From: CAWKAV01 sp963847735
GTDB taxonomy: Bacteria > Desulfobacterota > Desulfuromonadia > Desulfuromonadales > BM103
Assembly (NCBI GenBank): GCA_963847735.1
Contig: CAWKAV010000022.1
Coordinates: 248,001 to 312,000 of the forward strand
Length of the DNA stretch: 64,000 bases
Direction: 5' to 3'
Made by a program: the position numbers and the translations under genes. Below are positions 9,468 through 18,757 of this stretch, in pieces. A model generated the notes under the pieces. It saw only the letters and a list, made by a program, of their open reading frames with translations. It had not been told where the DNA came from and searched no databases. Position 1 is the first letter of the stretch, and each line of letters begins with the position of its first letter.

Positions 9468-11430
9468 TTAAAACCCTTTTCATACAGTCGCTCATGCCGT
9501 AGAAACAGCCGCAGAGCGACAGATCGACAATCCGAACATCGGTCTGGACCCGTGACTTGTTGCCATCCTGAAAAGTAATCACCGTATCGATATGCACGAC
9601 ATCCAGATCGGAATAGATGGTGTCGATGATATCGGCATATTTCTCTTTGATGACGCCACGACGGACCTTCCTGGTCCTGGTCAATTCGCCGTCATCAGCG
9701 TCAAGCTGCTTGTAGAGCAGCAGGAATTTGCGGATTTTCTGCGCATCGGGCAGGGTTTCATTAACCGTCTCCACCTCTTTCTGCAGCAGTTCGTAGATCC
9801 TGTCCTGAGCGGAGAGATTGATGTAGTTGGTGAAAGCGATGTTGCGCTGCTCGGCCCACTTGGCAACGATTTCAAAACGGATGCAGATGATCGCTGACAG
9901 GTAGGAACGACCATCGCCCTGAACAACGGCCTCGGCAATGAATGGTGAAAACTTGAGTTTGTTCTCGATGAACTGGGGAGAAAACTTGTCGCCATTCGAG
10001 GTCTCTGACAGATCGCTGATGCGGTCGATGACCACCAGGTGATTGTTCTCTTTCTTGAAGTAGCCGGCGTCGCCGGTGTGCATCCAGCCGTCTTCGAGGG
10101 ACTTGTCTGTCTCTGCCTGATTCTTGTAGTAGCCGAGAAACATGCCGCAGGTTTTGGCCACCACTTCGCCGACGCCGTTATGATCCGGGTTGTCGATGCG
10201 CACCTGGGCATTGCGGAACGGGATACCGACACTGTCAAAATCGACATCATGGGCTTCGTGAATGGTGTAGGCGCCGGCCAGTTCGGTCTGACCGTAGAGC
10301 TGGCGCAACGGCACCCCCATGGCCAGGAAAAACTTGAAGGTGTCGGGGCCGAGGGCGGCGCCTCCGGTTGCTGCGGAACGCAGGTAGGTAAACCCGAGCC
10401 GGTCTTTTAAAGGCCGGAACAACAGCCAGTAGGCCAGCTTGGATTGTTTGCCGTGCCCTCTGGCTCTCGCCTTATCAGCACATTTCATAGCGAACCGGTA
10501 CATCGCCTGCTTGAACCTGGTCGCATCCATCATCCTGGCCTTGACATCAGCAGCGACCGATTCCCAGACGCGGGGCGCAAGCAGCACGAAGGTCGGTCCG
10601 ATTTCACGCAGGTCCGACATCATGGTCTCCGGTTCTTCGACGAAGTTGACAATGATCCGGCTGATCAGGGCCTGAGCCACGGCATAGACCTGCTCCATGA
10701 TCCAGGGCAGCGGCAGTACCGAGACATAGTTGTCACTTGGATATTTAGGGTCGGCCTCCAGGTAGGCGACACAGTGTTCCAGCATCGGCCCGGCCTGCAA
10801 CATGGCCAGCTTCGGATTCGAGGTTGTCCCCGAGGTCGGACAGAGAATTGCCACATCTTCGGCTTTGCCCTGATTGACCAGCTGCATATAGAGTTCGGGC
10901 TGTTCTACATCGATCTGATGGCCACTGGCCATCAGATCGATGTGACTCATCAACCTGGGATCATCATACTTGCGCATGCCGCGTGGATCACAGTAGATAA
11001 TATGCTCGACACAGGGGCATTCTTCCGTGATCTCAAGAACCTTGTCGACCTGCTCCTCATCCTCGGCAATGATGATTTTGGCACCGGCGTAGTTGATCAG
11101 GTAGGCGACTTCTTCGTTGAGAGAGTCCTGGTAAATGCCGAAGATCATCGCCCGCAGAGAATGGGCGGCAATCTCGCCATACACCCACTCGGGTCGGTTG
11201 TCACCGATGATACCAACCGAATCGTTATGGCCTATTCCCAGCTTGTGCATGCCGAGAGCGAACAGCTTGACAGACCGGTTATAGTCAGCCCAGGTGTAGG
11301 CATTCCAGATGCCGTAATCCTTCTCGCGAAGCGCAACTTCGTTTGGCCAGTTGTCGGCATTATGGGCCAGCAGCTTGGGAAAAGTGTCAAAAGTTTTTAC
11401 GTCGGTGAATGCCGAAGGCTGCACTGTCAT
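9468..11430 (-). CDS. Long-chain-type acyl-CoA ligase (AMP-binding) embedded in the liv operon
   Basis: ATG 11430 overlaps the livG stop by one base (TGATG). About 650 residues: AMP-binding P-loop-like CPTSGTTSNPKLAML near 195, YGQTELAGAYTIHE (A5-like), DGWMHTGDAGYFKKE (A7), and VIDRISDLSETSNGDKFSP (A8). The absence of the usual second glycine cluster in the P-loop and the length match the FAA/ACSBG-like subgroup found inside liv operons of Desulfobacterota. It activates the acid imported by the transporter to its CoA thioester. As sequenced, the frame continues past 9468 into livH; removing one A from the AAAA run at 9477-9480 would restore a TAA at 9468-9470, which I take as the true end. 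Substrate unknown. Confidence 0.85.
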
Positions 11431-12245
11431 CAGGCGGCTCCTCCGGTCGTTTCCTGCACGTCATCATCGAAACCGACACCGAGGTAGGCGGTCTTGACCT
11501 GCTCGTTCTGCATGACTTCGTCGGGTAATCCGACGCAGATTTCCCTGCCGAAATCAAGGACCATGACACGATGGGAGATATCCATGACCACGCCCATATC
11601 GTGCTCGATCATGATCACCGTCATGCCCCATTCTTCATTGAGGTCGATGACGTAACGCGCCATGTCTTCTTTCTCTTCCAGGTTCATCCCCGCCATCGGT
11701 TCGTCAAGCAGGATCAAGTCAGGGCGCAAGGCCACCGCCCTTGCCAGCTCAACCCGCTTGCGCAGGCCATAAGAAAGGGTTCCGGCGACCTCCTTGCGAA
11801 TATGGGCAATCTCGAGGAAATCTATGATGTCCTCAACCTCGCGGCGATGCGCGAGTTCTTCCTTGCGTGCACCGGTCAACCAGTACAGAGAACCGGTCAG
11901 AAAGTTGTTTTTGAGCAGGTGGTGGCGACCGACCAGGATATTGTCGAGCACAGACATGTGATTGAAGAGCGCCAGATTTTGGAAGGTCCGGCCAATGCCA
12001 AGTTTGCAACGATCATTGGGCTTCATGCCGATGATACTCTGGCCCTTAAAAGCAATCTGCCCCTTGTTGGGCTGGTAGCGCCCGGAAATGCAATTCAGCA
12101 TGGACGTCTTGCCCGCACCGTTGGGGCCGATAATCGAGAAGAGTTCCCCCGGGTGGACCTCAAATGAGACTTCGCGCAGGGCATGCACACCACCGAAGGA
12201 GAGGAAGATATCATCGACTTTGATCAGTGGCTGGCTATTACCCAT
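11430..12245 (-). CDS. livG: Branched-chain-type ABC transporter ATPase LivG
   Basis: 271 residues from ATG 12245 (AAGGAAGG upstream). Walker A GPNGAGKTSMLN, Q-loop FQNLALF, signature TLSYGLRKRVELARA (the LSYG variant typical of LivG), Walker B LILLDEPMAGMN and the switch IMIEHDMGVV. The C-terminal GLPDEVMQNEQVKTAYLG is the conserved LivG tail. First gene of the operon: livG, ligase, livH, livM, livK, livF. A sigma-54 promoter lies 79 bases upstream, and a sigma-54 activator gene is the next gene upstream on the same strand, so expression is probably controlled by it. Intact. Confidence 0.94.
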   Translation of the reverse strand: MGNSQPLIKVDDIFLSFGGVHALREVSFEVHPGELFSIIGPNGAGKTSMLNCISGRYQPNKGQIAFKGQSIIGMKPNDRCKLGIGRTFQNLALFNHMSVLDNILVGRHHLLKNNFLTGSLYWLTGARKEELAHRREVEDIIDFLEIAHIRKEVAGTLSYGLRKRVELARAVALRPDLILLDEPMAGMNLEEKEDMARYVIDLNEEWGMTVIMIEHDMGVVMDISHRVMVLDFGREICVGLPDEVMQNEQVKTAYLGVGFDDDVQETTGGAA

Positions 12246-12323
12246 ATCGCCTTCCTTCCAGAGTCACCAGTATCAGGCAGTTAAATCGCCTGTCACACCT
12301 TGCTGTGACAAACATAGCAAAAC

Positions 12324-12339
12324 TGCAAAACAAATACCA
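12324..12339 (-). promoter_or_regulatory. Sigma-54 (-24/-12) promoter of the liv operon
   Basis: The minus strand reads TGGTATTTGTTTTGCA, with GG-N10-GC spacing and a T-rich stretch before TTGC as in RpoN promoters. It lies 79 bases before livG. The site at 1591-1606 shares TGGTAT and TTTGC. The 337-base gap 12246-12582 contains no gene, only this promoter and the terminator of the activator gene. Confidence 0.65.
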
Positions 12340-12516
12340 AACAATGTTTTACAATTTCGGAAGAGTCTTTTGACCTTGTTAATATGCTGGACTTTATAGA
12401 GAATATCCAATAATTAAATACACTTAAGCAACGGCCGTGCGGTTGAACATGTCACAAGCTGTTAACATTGGTATAACGACTGTTAAAGGCAATGACACGG
12501 CAATATCCCGCCGGTC

Positions 12517-12552
12517 AAAAAAAGGGCCTGAAACAAATCATCGCTCCGGCCC
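12517..12552 (-). terminator. Rho-independent terminator after the sigma-54 activator gene
   Basis: On the minus strand, GGGCC (12548-12552) pairs with GGCCC (12524-12528), followed by seven T (12517-12523). It is 31 bases past the activator stop codon. The stem is short and the loop long, so termination may be partial. Confidence 0.45.
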
Positions 12553-12582
12553 GCAACCTGTATTATGAAAATTTTCTGTCTT

Positions 12583-14347
12583 TCAATGGAGCTTATACTT
12601 CTGCAATTTCTTGTAGAGCCCGGGACGGGAGATACCCAGTAAATTTGCTGCAACCAGTTTGTTGCCGCCAACCTTTTCCATGGCGACAAGGATCAGTTCC
12701 TTCTCAATCTCTTCCATAATTTCCTGCAGCGACCGTTTGCCAAGATCCGCGGCGGTGCCAGGATGGAACTCCCCTTGACTGTGAAGTGAAGCGTCCTCGA
12801 CATGGTGGAGTTCAGCGATCGGCGCGGGGAGGTCATACAGCCGGATAAAAGGTCCATTAACCATATTGAAAGCACTCTCAATGGCACTGCGCAGTTCACG
12901 AACATTCCCCGGAAAGGGATAGGCCTTCAGGGCTGTCCAGGCGCGGGAACTGAGACCCTGAACATTCAGATCAAACTCGTGATTGAACAGCTCGACAAAG
13001 TGCCTGGTGAGGCGGAAGATATCCTCTGTACGTTCACGCAACGGCGGGACCGGCAGCGATACAACATTGATACGATAGAAGAGATCCGAACGCAGCCTGC
13101 CCTCCTTGACGAGAGCCAGCGCATCGCAGTTGGTTGCCGTGATGAAACGAACATCGACGAAGCGGATATCCTGGCTGCCGAGGGGAGCAACTTCGCGTTC
13201 CTGCAGGACGCGGAGCAGCTTGGCCTGCATTGCCAGAGGCATCTCGCTGATTTCATCAAGGAAGAGTGTGCCGCCATGAGCCTGCTCGAACTTGCCAATC
13301 TGCCCGCCGCGCCTAGCCCCCGAGAAGGCTCCTTCGACGTAGCCGAAAAGCTCGGCCTCCAGCAGGTTTTCAGGGATTGCAGCACAGTTGACCCTTACGA
13401 AGGGACCATCACTGCGGCGACTGGCCGAATGGATCGCATGGGCGAACAACTCCTTGCCGGTGCCGCTCTCTCCGGTCAGAAGAACTGTTGAAGAACGGCC
13501 GGCGATCCGCACCAGGCGCTCCTTGAGATCCATCATGGTCTGCCCCTGGCAGACAATCTGGTCAACTCCATACAGCGCCGTGGGACGGTGGCCGGCAATG
13601 GCACGGCGGCCGGACTTACCCTCGGCAGGAGGGAGGGTGCCGGCAAAGCGCGATGTGTTCGGGCCTTCCCTGAGTTGGGCCTTGCCATAGGCCCCGAAAA
13701 TTTTGCCATTTTTCAGCAGCGGCCAGCGGCTTGCCACGATGCTTCGGCCATTCAACTGGTGTGGTTCACCAATTTCCGCCTTTCCGGAATCCATAACCTT
13801 GGGCAGACGTGACAGGGTCGATTCAGGGTAAGATTCGTTGACATGGCGACCGACCATCTCCTCGGCTTGCAAGCCGAGGATGTCGGCAAATTCCCGGTTG
13901 ATCATCAGGATATATCCGGCACGATTAACCAGCAGAATCCCCCCATCTGTATCGAGAGAAAAAGGATCGATCGATTGCACGAAATCGTGGAGGACCTCCG
14001 CGGCTTCACTGCTGCGTCCCATTGTTGTCAGAACCAGCTCTCCTCCGGATTGGTCGCCCGCAGAGCCGCCCTGCAGATATTCAGCGATATACCAACGATC
14101 ACCTATCGGTACCGGCAGGGATTTGAAACAGAAGCCCTTTGCCAGCAGAGCATGGAAGTGCCGCAGGTCGTCTATCTGCTCAAGACTTTTGCCAATCAGG
14201 ACAGGCTGCCCCTGACGATCGAACGGGTTGTTGTCACTGAGCGAGACAATCTGCTGGCTCCGATCAAGGCCAAAAATTAATGGCAAAGTCTTTTCTTTTC
14301 CTGACCGGCCCGCATCCAGACTTCGTAACAAAGTTGATGAACTCATA
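12583..14347 (-). CDS. PAS-domain sigma-54-dependent transcriptional activator
   Basis: 587 residues from ATG 14347 (MSSSTLLRSLD); an open frame continues to 14415. The N-terminal half holds a PAS sensor (GGILLVNRAGYILMINREF, near residues 125-230) and no receiver domain. The AAA+ domain follows: Walker A GESGTGKE near 292, loop 1 EGAFSGARRGG near 341, Walker B GTLFLDEISEMP, sensor I ATNCDAL, and arginine finger FRSDLFYRI-like LRSDLFYRINVVSLP. A Fis-type helix-turn-helix (GGNKLVAANLLGISRPGLYKKL) ends the protein, so DNA and sigma-54 contacts are predicted. Loop 1 reads GAFSGA rather than GAFTGA, a conservative Thr-to-Ser change at the residue contacting sigma-54. The gene precedes the liv operon with its RpoN promoter, which it probably activates in response to a ligand sensed by the PAS domain. 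Confidence 0.9.
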
Positions 14348-14625
14348 AATGGATTATTCTCCCGAATGAGCCAGAATCCACGACATCCGTGGGCAGTCGG
14401 CCAGACTGCTTTCAACGTATCGGCACGGCTTCTGACACTGCAGATGATAACATTGTTCTACTGATTCTGGCAACAAAGATCCAAAGTTTAAAGCGCTGGA
14501 CAGCGCCTCTTTACGGCAGGGTGCGCCGACTTTGACCTTCGTCCCTGATGGCATCTGCAAGGGCTTAACGCACGGCATCATCTGTGTTATTTTATACTGT
14601 CATGTAGTCTCTCTGAGGCAAGGCA

Positions 14626-15435
14626 ATGGATATCACGGAACTCGCCCAACTGGTTGATGACTTAACCTACCTGCTGGCAAGAATCAGCAAATACCTGAAG
14701 AACAATCAGTATGTCTACCTGCGCGCATTCGACAGCTGGCAAGACAGTTACAACCAGATCGCCGCACGTATGCAGGCCGAGCGGACTGTCAGCATGCCCC
14801 TTTTCAAGCTGGGCCCCGTCGATTATTCCCCGTCAGGAAAATCCATCAAACAGGTGTGTGTTGAAAAATTTGTCCGAACCATCAGCCATCAGGTGGCTCG
14901 CCTTGAAGACAAAATCAGTGAATTGAACCAGGCCGCCGAAGAAAAATCAAAGCAAACTTCTCCCCTGGAGAGCTTCTTTCACCGCGCCGCAGACGGGACT
15001 GTGATTCCGCCACCATCAGCGACCCAGCGGGTCTTTATCGCCATACCAGCCGGAGAGGCTGATCTGAAGTTCTTCTGGCAAGGCATCCAGCCGGCACTCG
15101 AAACACAGGGACTGTCCTTCTTTCGTGCCGACCGTTGCCTGATCGACGATAGTCTGCTCTGCGAACTCTGTCAGGAGCTGTATTCCTGCCGACTGGCGAT
15201 ATTCAACCTGTCAGGGCAGGCCCCCAACGTCATGCTTGCCCTGGGGCTCGCCTACGGCATCGGTAAGCCGGTGATCATTCTCCAGCAGCAGAACGACGCC
15301 AAGCTCGGCGAGTTGAACAATAGCGGCTACATACGCTACGCTGGTGCAGATGACCTCAAGGCTTCCCTCAGGGCCCTGCTGCCGCAGGTGCTGAACAACG
15401 GAGGCCCCTGCCCACAGGCCGATGTCTTGCCCTGA
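14626..15435 (+). CDS. TIR/nucleoside-deoxyribosyltransferase-like protein with helical N-terminus
   Basis: 269 residues, ATG 14626 with AAGGC upstream. Residues 1-125 are predicted helical (LARISKYLKNNQYVYLRAF, then VARLEDKISELNQAAEEK, likely coiled coil). From ~135 a compact alpha/beta domain reads RVFIAIPAGEADLKFFWQ, LSFFRADRCLIDDSLLCE, SCRLAIFNLSGQAPNVMLAL and GLAYGIGKPVIILQQ. The last two blocks are the pattern seen in TIR-like and nucleoside 2-deoxyribosyltransferase-like nucleotide-binding proteins (beta strand, D/NLSG-NPNV-ELGLA, GKPVI). No partner effector is adjacent: the neighbours are an activator on the opposite strand and an acyl-CoA ligase. Whether it hydrolyses NAD, acts in defence or only binds a nucleotide cannot be told. 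Not recognised to family level. Confidence 0.6.
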   Translation: MDITELAQLVDDLTYLLARISKYLKNNQYVYLRAFDSWQDSYNQIAARMQAERTVSMPLFKLGPVDYSPSGKSIKQVCVEKFVRTISHQVARLEDKISELNQAAEEKSKQTSPLESFFHRAADGTVIPPPSATQRVFIAIPAGEADLKFFWQGIQPALETQGLSFFRADRCLIDDSLLCELCQELYSCRLAIFNLSGQAPNVMLALGLAYGIGKPVIILQQQNDAKLGELNNSGYIRYAGADDLKASLRALLPQVLNNGGPCPQADVLP

Positions 15436-15490
15436 TAAATCGCCCGGGAGTTTATGCCTGGTTGAATAAGCGGATCTCCGCAATTCTGTC

Positions 15491-15519
15491 TTGACCAATT
15501 CTAATTTCTGCAAGATTAT
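15491..15519 (+). promoter_or_regulatory. Possible sigma-70 promoter of the acyl-CoA ligase
   Basis: TTGACC (15491-15496) and GATTAT (15514-15519) are separated by 17 bases, 120 bases before the ligase ATG. Matches are 5/6 and 4/6 to consensus. Confidence 0.4.
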
Positions 15520-15638
15520 TCAAACGGCAGACCACGTTGCGGGTCGGCCGTTATCTTAAAGCTTTGCAAAACAACGGAGAAGCCACCACTTAACGATTTC
15601 GCTTCACAAATCCATATCGAGAAAAGGAACAGCCAGAC

Positions 15639-17303
15639 ATGTCCGAAGCACTTCACTTCACGGTCGGCGGTCTACTCGAAGAGACCGCACGCCGTTTTCC
15701 GCACAATGACGGCCTAATTTACCCGGATCGCGACCTGCGACTCACCTATCAGCAACTTGATCAGTTGACCGACCGGGTCGCCAAGGGGTTGTTCCGTCTC
15801 GGCATCCGCAAGGGAGACCACGTCTCTATCTGGGCAACCAACGTTCCCGAATGGGTGGTGCTGCAGTTTGCCACAGCCAAAATCGGCGCCATACTTGTGA
15901 CCATCAACACCAATTACAAATCGGCCGAACTTGATTACGTCCTGAAACAATCCGATTCGACCACCCTCTTCCTGGTCCAGGGTTTCAAGGACACCGATTA
16001 CATCGACACAGTCTATAGCGTAGTCCCGGAGTTGAAGAAAGCCGCGCCGGGCGATTTTCACTGCGAGAAGCTGCCTTTTTTGAAGAATATCGTCTTCCTC
16101 GGCGATAACCATCACGAGGGCATGCTCAACTATCGTGACATTGAAAAACTCGGCGAGGATGTCTGCGACGAGGTCTTGAATGATCTGAAAAAATCTCTGG
16201 ATCCCTTTGAAGTAATCAACATGCAGTACACCTCGGGAACCACCGGCTTTCCAAAAGGAGTGATGCTGACTCACACCAATATCGTCAATAACGCATACAA
16301 CATCGGCAAGTGTATGGATCTCAGCTCAATGGACCGGCTCTGCATCCCGGTGCCTTTCTTTCATTGCTTCGGCTGCGTACTCGGCGTGCTGGCCTGCGTC
16401 ACCCATGGAGCAGCGATGGTGCCGGTGGAAACCTTCGATCCGGAAAGTGTGCTGCGCACTGTTGAGGCGGAGAAGTGTACCGGCCTGCACGGCGTGCCGA
16501 CCATGTTCATCGCCGAGTTGGAACACCCGAGGTTTAAAGAATACGACCTATCCTCTTTGCGCACCGGAATCATGGCTGGCTCTCCCTGCCCGATCGAGGT
16601 CATGAAAATGGTGATCAGTGACATGAACTGTTCGGAGATCACCATCGCCTACGGCCAGACCGAAGCATCGCCGGTGATCACCCAGACCCGCACCCAGGAT
16701 CCGATCGAACTTCGAGTGACCAGCGTCGGCCGGGCACTGCCTGATGTTGAGGTAAAAATTGTTGATATCACGAGCGGAGCGACCTTGCCGGCCGGAAAGC
16801 AGGGCGAACTCTGCACCCGTGGTTACCTGGTGATGAAGGGTTACTACAAGCTGCCGGCCGAAACCGCCCTGGCGATCGATGAAGAAGGCTGGCTGCACAC
16901 CGGTGACCTGGCAGTGATGGATAAAAATGGCTACTGTCACATCACCGGGCGAATCAAAAACATGATCATCCGCGGCGGTGAGAATATTTATCCACGCGAG
17001 ATCGAAGAGTTTCTTTACACCCACCCAAAGGTTTCGGATGTGCAGGTTTTCGGGGTCCCGGACAAGAAATTTGGTGAGCGGGTGATGGCGGCGATCAAAC
17101 TGCGGGAGGGGGTCAGCTGCAGCAGCGAAGAGATTCGCGAGTACTGCCACAACAAGATCGCCAACTACAAGATCCCCCACTACGTAAAGTTCGTCGATGG
17201 CTATCCGATGACCGCCAGCGGCAAAATCCAGATTTTCAAGCTGCGTGAAATGGCGATTGAGGAATATGGCCTGCAGGAAGCGGCTTGCCTGGCGACGGCT
17301 TGA
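15639..17303 (+). CDS. Fatty-acyl/medium-chain acyl-CoA synthetase (AMP-binding)
   Basis: 554 residues, ATG 15639 with AAAAGGA upstream. Complete adenylate-forming enzyme: P-loop YTSGTTGFPKGVM, the PFFHCFGCVLGV segment, AYGQTEASPVIT (A5), EEGWLHTGDLAVMD (A7), GRIKNMIIRGGENIYPREIE (A8, hinge) and catalytic Lys in MTASGKIQIFKLRE near the end. This matches FadD-like synthetases of the ACS/medium-chain family (AFL-type) that make acyl-CoA from fatty or related acids with ATP. It stands alone with its own likely promoter and is followed by a convergent gene. Substrate range is not determinable from sequence. Confidence 0.9.
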   Translation: MSEALHFTVGGLLEETARRFPHNDGLIYPDRDLRLTYQQLDQLTDRVAKGLFRLGIRKGDHVSIWATNVPEWVVLQFATAKIGAILVTINTNYKSAELDYVLKQSDSTTLFLVQGFKDTDYIDTVYSVVPELKKAAPGDFHCEKLPFLKNIVFLGDNHHEGMLNYRDIEKLGEDVCDEVLNDLKKSLDPFEVINMQYTSGTTGFPKGVMLTHTNIVNNAYNIGKCMDLSSMDRLCIPVPFFHCFGCVLGVLACVTHGAAMVPVETFDPESVLRTVEAEKCTGLHGVPTMFIAELEHPRFKEYDLSSLRTGIMAGSPCPIEVMKMVISDMNCSEITIAYGQTEASPVITQTRTQDPIELRVTSVGRALPDVEVKIVDITSGATLPAGKQGELCTRGYLVMKGYYKLPAETALAIDEEGWLHTGDLAVMDKNGYCHITGRIKNMIIRGGENIYPREIEEFLYTHPKVSDVQVFGVPDKKFGERVMAAIKLREGVSCSSEEIREYCHNKIANYKIPHYVKFVDGYPMTASGKIQIFKLREMAIEEYGLQEAACLATA

Positions 17304-17460
17304 GGTTTTATTCAGAAATACGGCAGAGGGTCATGTTGGAATGATCCGGGACAGAGGATTGGAGAAAGGGACATGCGCTTTGGGCGTTCCCGACGGGTTA
17401 TTCGCTTTTGACTTGTTTGAAATTAAAAGCAGATCAAAACCCAACTCAATGTGCGAGGAT

Positions 17461-17859
17461 TCAAGCCTCTTCAGGAATCGGCCACGAACCCTGCGCCTGC
17501 AAAACTTTGCGCAGCACTTTTAGCCCCTGATTCATAGCCGGCACACCACCGTAGACTGCAGTCTGAAAGATCACCTCGGCGAGTTCGCGTGGCTTGCATC
17601 CGACATTGAGGGCCGCCTGCAGGTGAAGTTCAAGCTCTTCAGTCTTCTCCAGCACGGTCAGGGTGGCGACCGCGACCATCTGGCGCACAACATGTGGGAT
17701 GACCTGCCGGGAGTACATCTGGCCGGTGATGAACATCGACAGATCCCTTGCCAGTCCACGATCAAAAGACTTCCACAGATCGTAAGGCTTCTCACCCGAG
17801 ACCCCTTCGAAATAGAGTTTGGCCGTCTCGGCCGTCTTTCTGGCGATATCATCAGACAT
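17461..17859 (-). CDS. Carboxymuconolactone decarboxylase (AhpD-like) family protein
   Basis: 132 residues from ATG 17859. The CMD domain is recognised by RQMVAVATLTVLEKTEELELHLQAA-type helices and PRELAEVIFQTAVYGGVPAMNQGL, the classic family end. The Cys-x-x-Cys redox pair of AhpD is absent (only one Cys, in LNVGCKPRE), so a disulfide reductase role is unlikely. Related proteins include gamma-carboxymuconolactone decarboxylases, but no protocatechuate pathway is nearby. It is the last gene of the minus-strand run that starts with the IclR regulator, 30 bases after the methyltransferase gene. Specific function unknown. Confidence 0.8.
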   Translation of the reverse strand: MSDDIARKTAETAKLYFEGVSGEKPYDLWKSFDRGLARDLSMFITGQMYSRQVIPHVVRQMVAVATLTVLEKTEELELHLQAALNVGCKPRELAEVIFQTAVYGGVPAMNQGLKVLRKVLQAQGSWPIPEEA

Positions 17860-17889
17860 GAGCTCTTCCTTTCATGACATCAAAGAAGC

Positions 17890-18732
17890 TTAAGAGGGTC
17901 GTTGCACGATGGCTTCGACCAGCGCAATGCGACCCTCTTCAAGGTTGCGCAGCTGGTTTTGCGCCATCAACGGAAAGTCGTCGCCGAGCAGCAGATGCAG
18001 GCCGAGGCGCGGCAAGCCGTTCTGCTTGATGTTTGCCGCCATGCGCCGGAACCATGTTCGACCTCTTTCAGTGGCATCCTGCCAATTCAAGACCTCAAAG
18101 CCGATGCCCAGCAGCTGACTTCGCAACTGTTGCGGACTGGCCAGGTGGCTGATGGCGGATTCGCGGGCCCAGGGAACCGGGAACAGGATCGGTCCACCCT
18201 CACCGGCCAGCACATCATAGATCACCAGTCTCCCGCCGGGCTTGAGAACCCGCCACATCTCGCTGTAAAGTTTTGTTTTATCAGCGATATTCATCGCCGC
18301 ATGCTGGGTCCAGAGCAGATCGAAGCAACTATCCTCGAAGGGCAGATCAAGGGCATCACCGTAACGGTAGGTAACATGAGAGTCGAGGCCAAGCTTCTGC
18401 GCGAGCATGGTCGCGACCCGGCAATATTCCTCGCAAAGGTCGATGCCGGTAACGCGGCAACCGAACTCCAGCGCCAGGCATCGGGAAGCGCCGCCGAGCC
18501 CGCTGCCGACATCCAGAACCTGCATCGTCTCATTGAGATCCAGTTGCCGGGCGAGTTCGAGCGTGAACTTGCGGCCACCTATGTGAAATTCGTCGATGCC
18601 AGCCAGATCTTCGGCCCTGAGATGATCACGGTCGATACCCGCATCGACGAGAGCGGTCAGGATCGTGGCCTCAAGCTTGTGGCTTGAGTAGTGCGCCTCC
18701 ACACCCTCTGGATTCAGACCGGATCGGATCAT
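17890..18732 (-). CDS. Class I SAM-dependent methyltransferase
   Basis: 280 residues if started at ATG 18732 (MIRSGLNPEGVEAHY), which has AAGGA upstream and lies just after the OadA-like stop at 18758; a longer frame reaching 18846 overlaps that gene and is unlikely. Motif I is LDVGSGLGGASR, motif II DALDLPFEDSCFDLLW, motif III MWRVLKPGGRLVIYDVLAGE. The context TQHAAMNIADK and WRVLKPGGRLVIYD resembles the glycine/sarcosine or phosphoethanolamine N-methyltransferase branch. It probably shares the transcript of the decarboxylase cluster. A role in that pathway is not obvious; the substrate is unknown. Confidence 0.82.
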   Translation of the reverse strand: MIRSGLNPEGVEAHYSSHKLEATILTALVDAGIDRDHLRAEDLAGIDEFHIGGRKFTLELARQLDLNETMQVLDVGSGLGGASRCLALEFGCRVTGIDLCEEYCRVATMLAQKLGLDSHVTYRYGDALDLPFEDSCFDLLWTQHAAMNIADKTKLYSEMWRVLKPGGRLVIYDVLAGEGGPILFPVPWARESAISHLASPQQLRSQLLGIGFEVLNWQDATERGRTWFRRMAANIKQNGLPRLGLHLLLGDDFPLMAQNQLRNLEEGRIALVEAIVQRPS

Positions 18733-18757
18733 TCGATCATTCCTTGCAGACCGATCT

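Noticed and set aside
9268..11430. Ligase-LivH fusion protein
   Set aside because: The join comes from one extra A in an AAAA run; the repaired frame stops at 9468 and LivH has its own ATG at 9447.
10444..11487. Plus-strand open frame of 347 codons
   Set aside because: Antisense to the acyl-CoA ligase and the end of livG; no motif.
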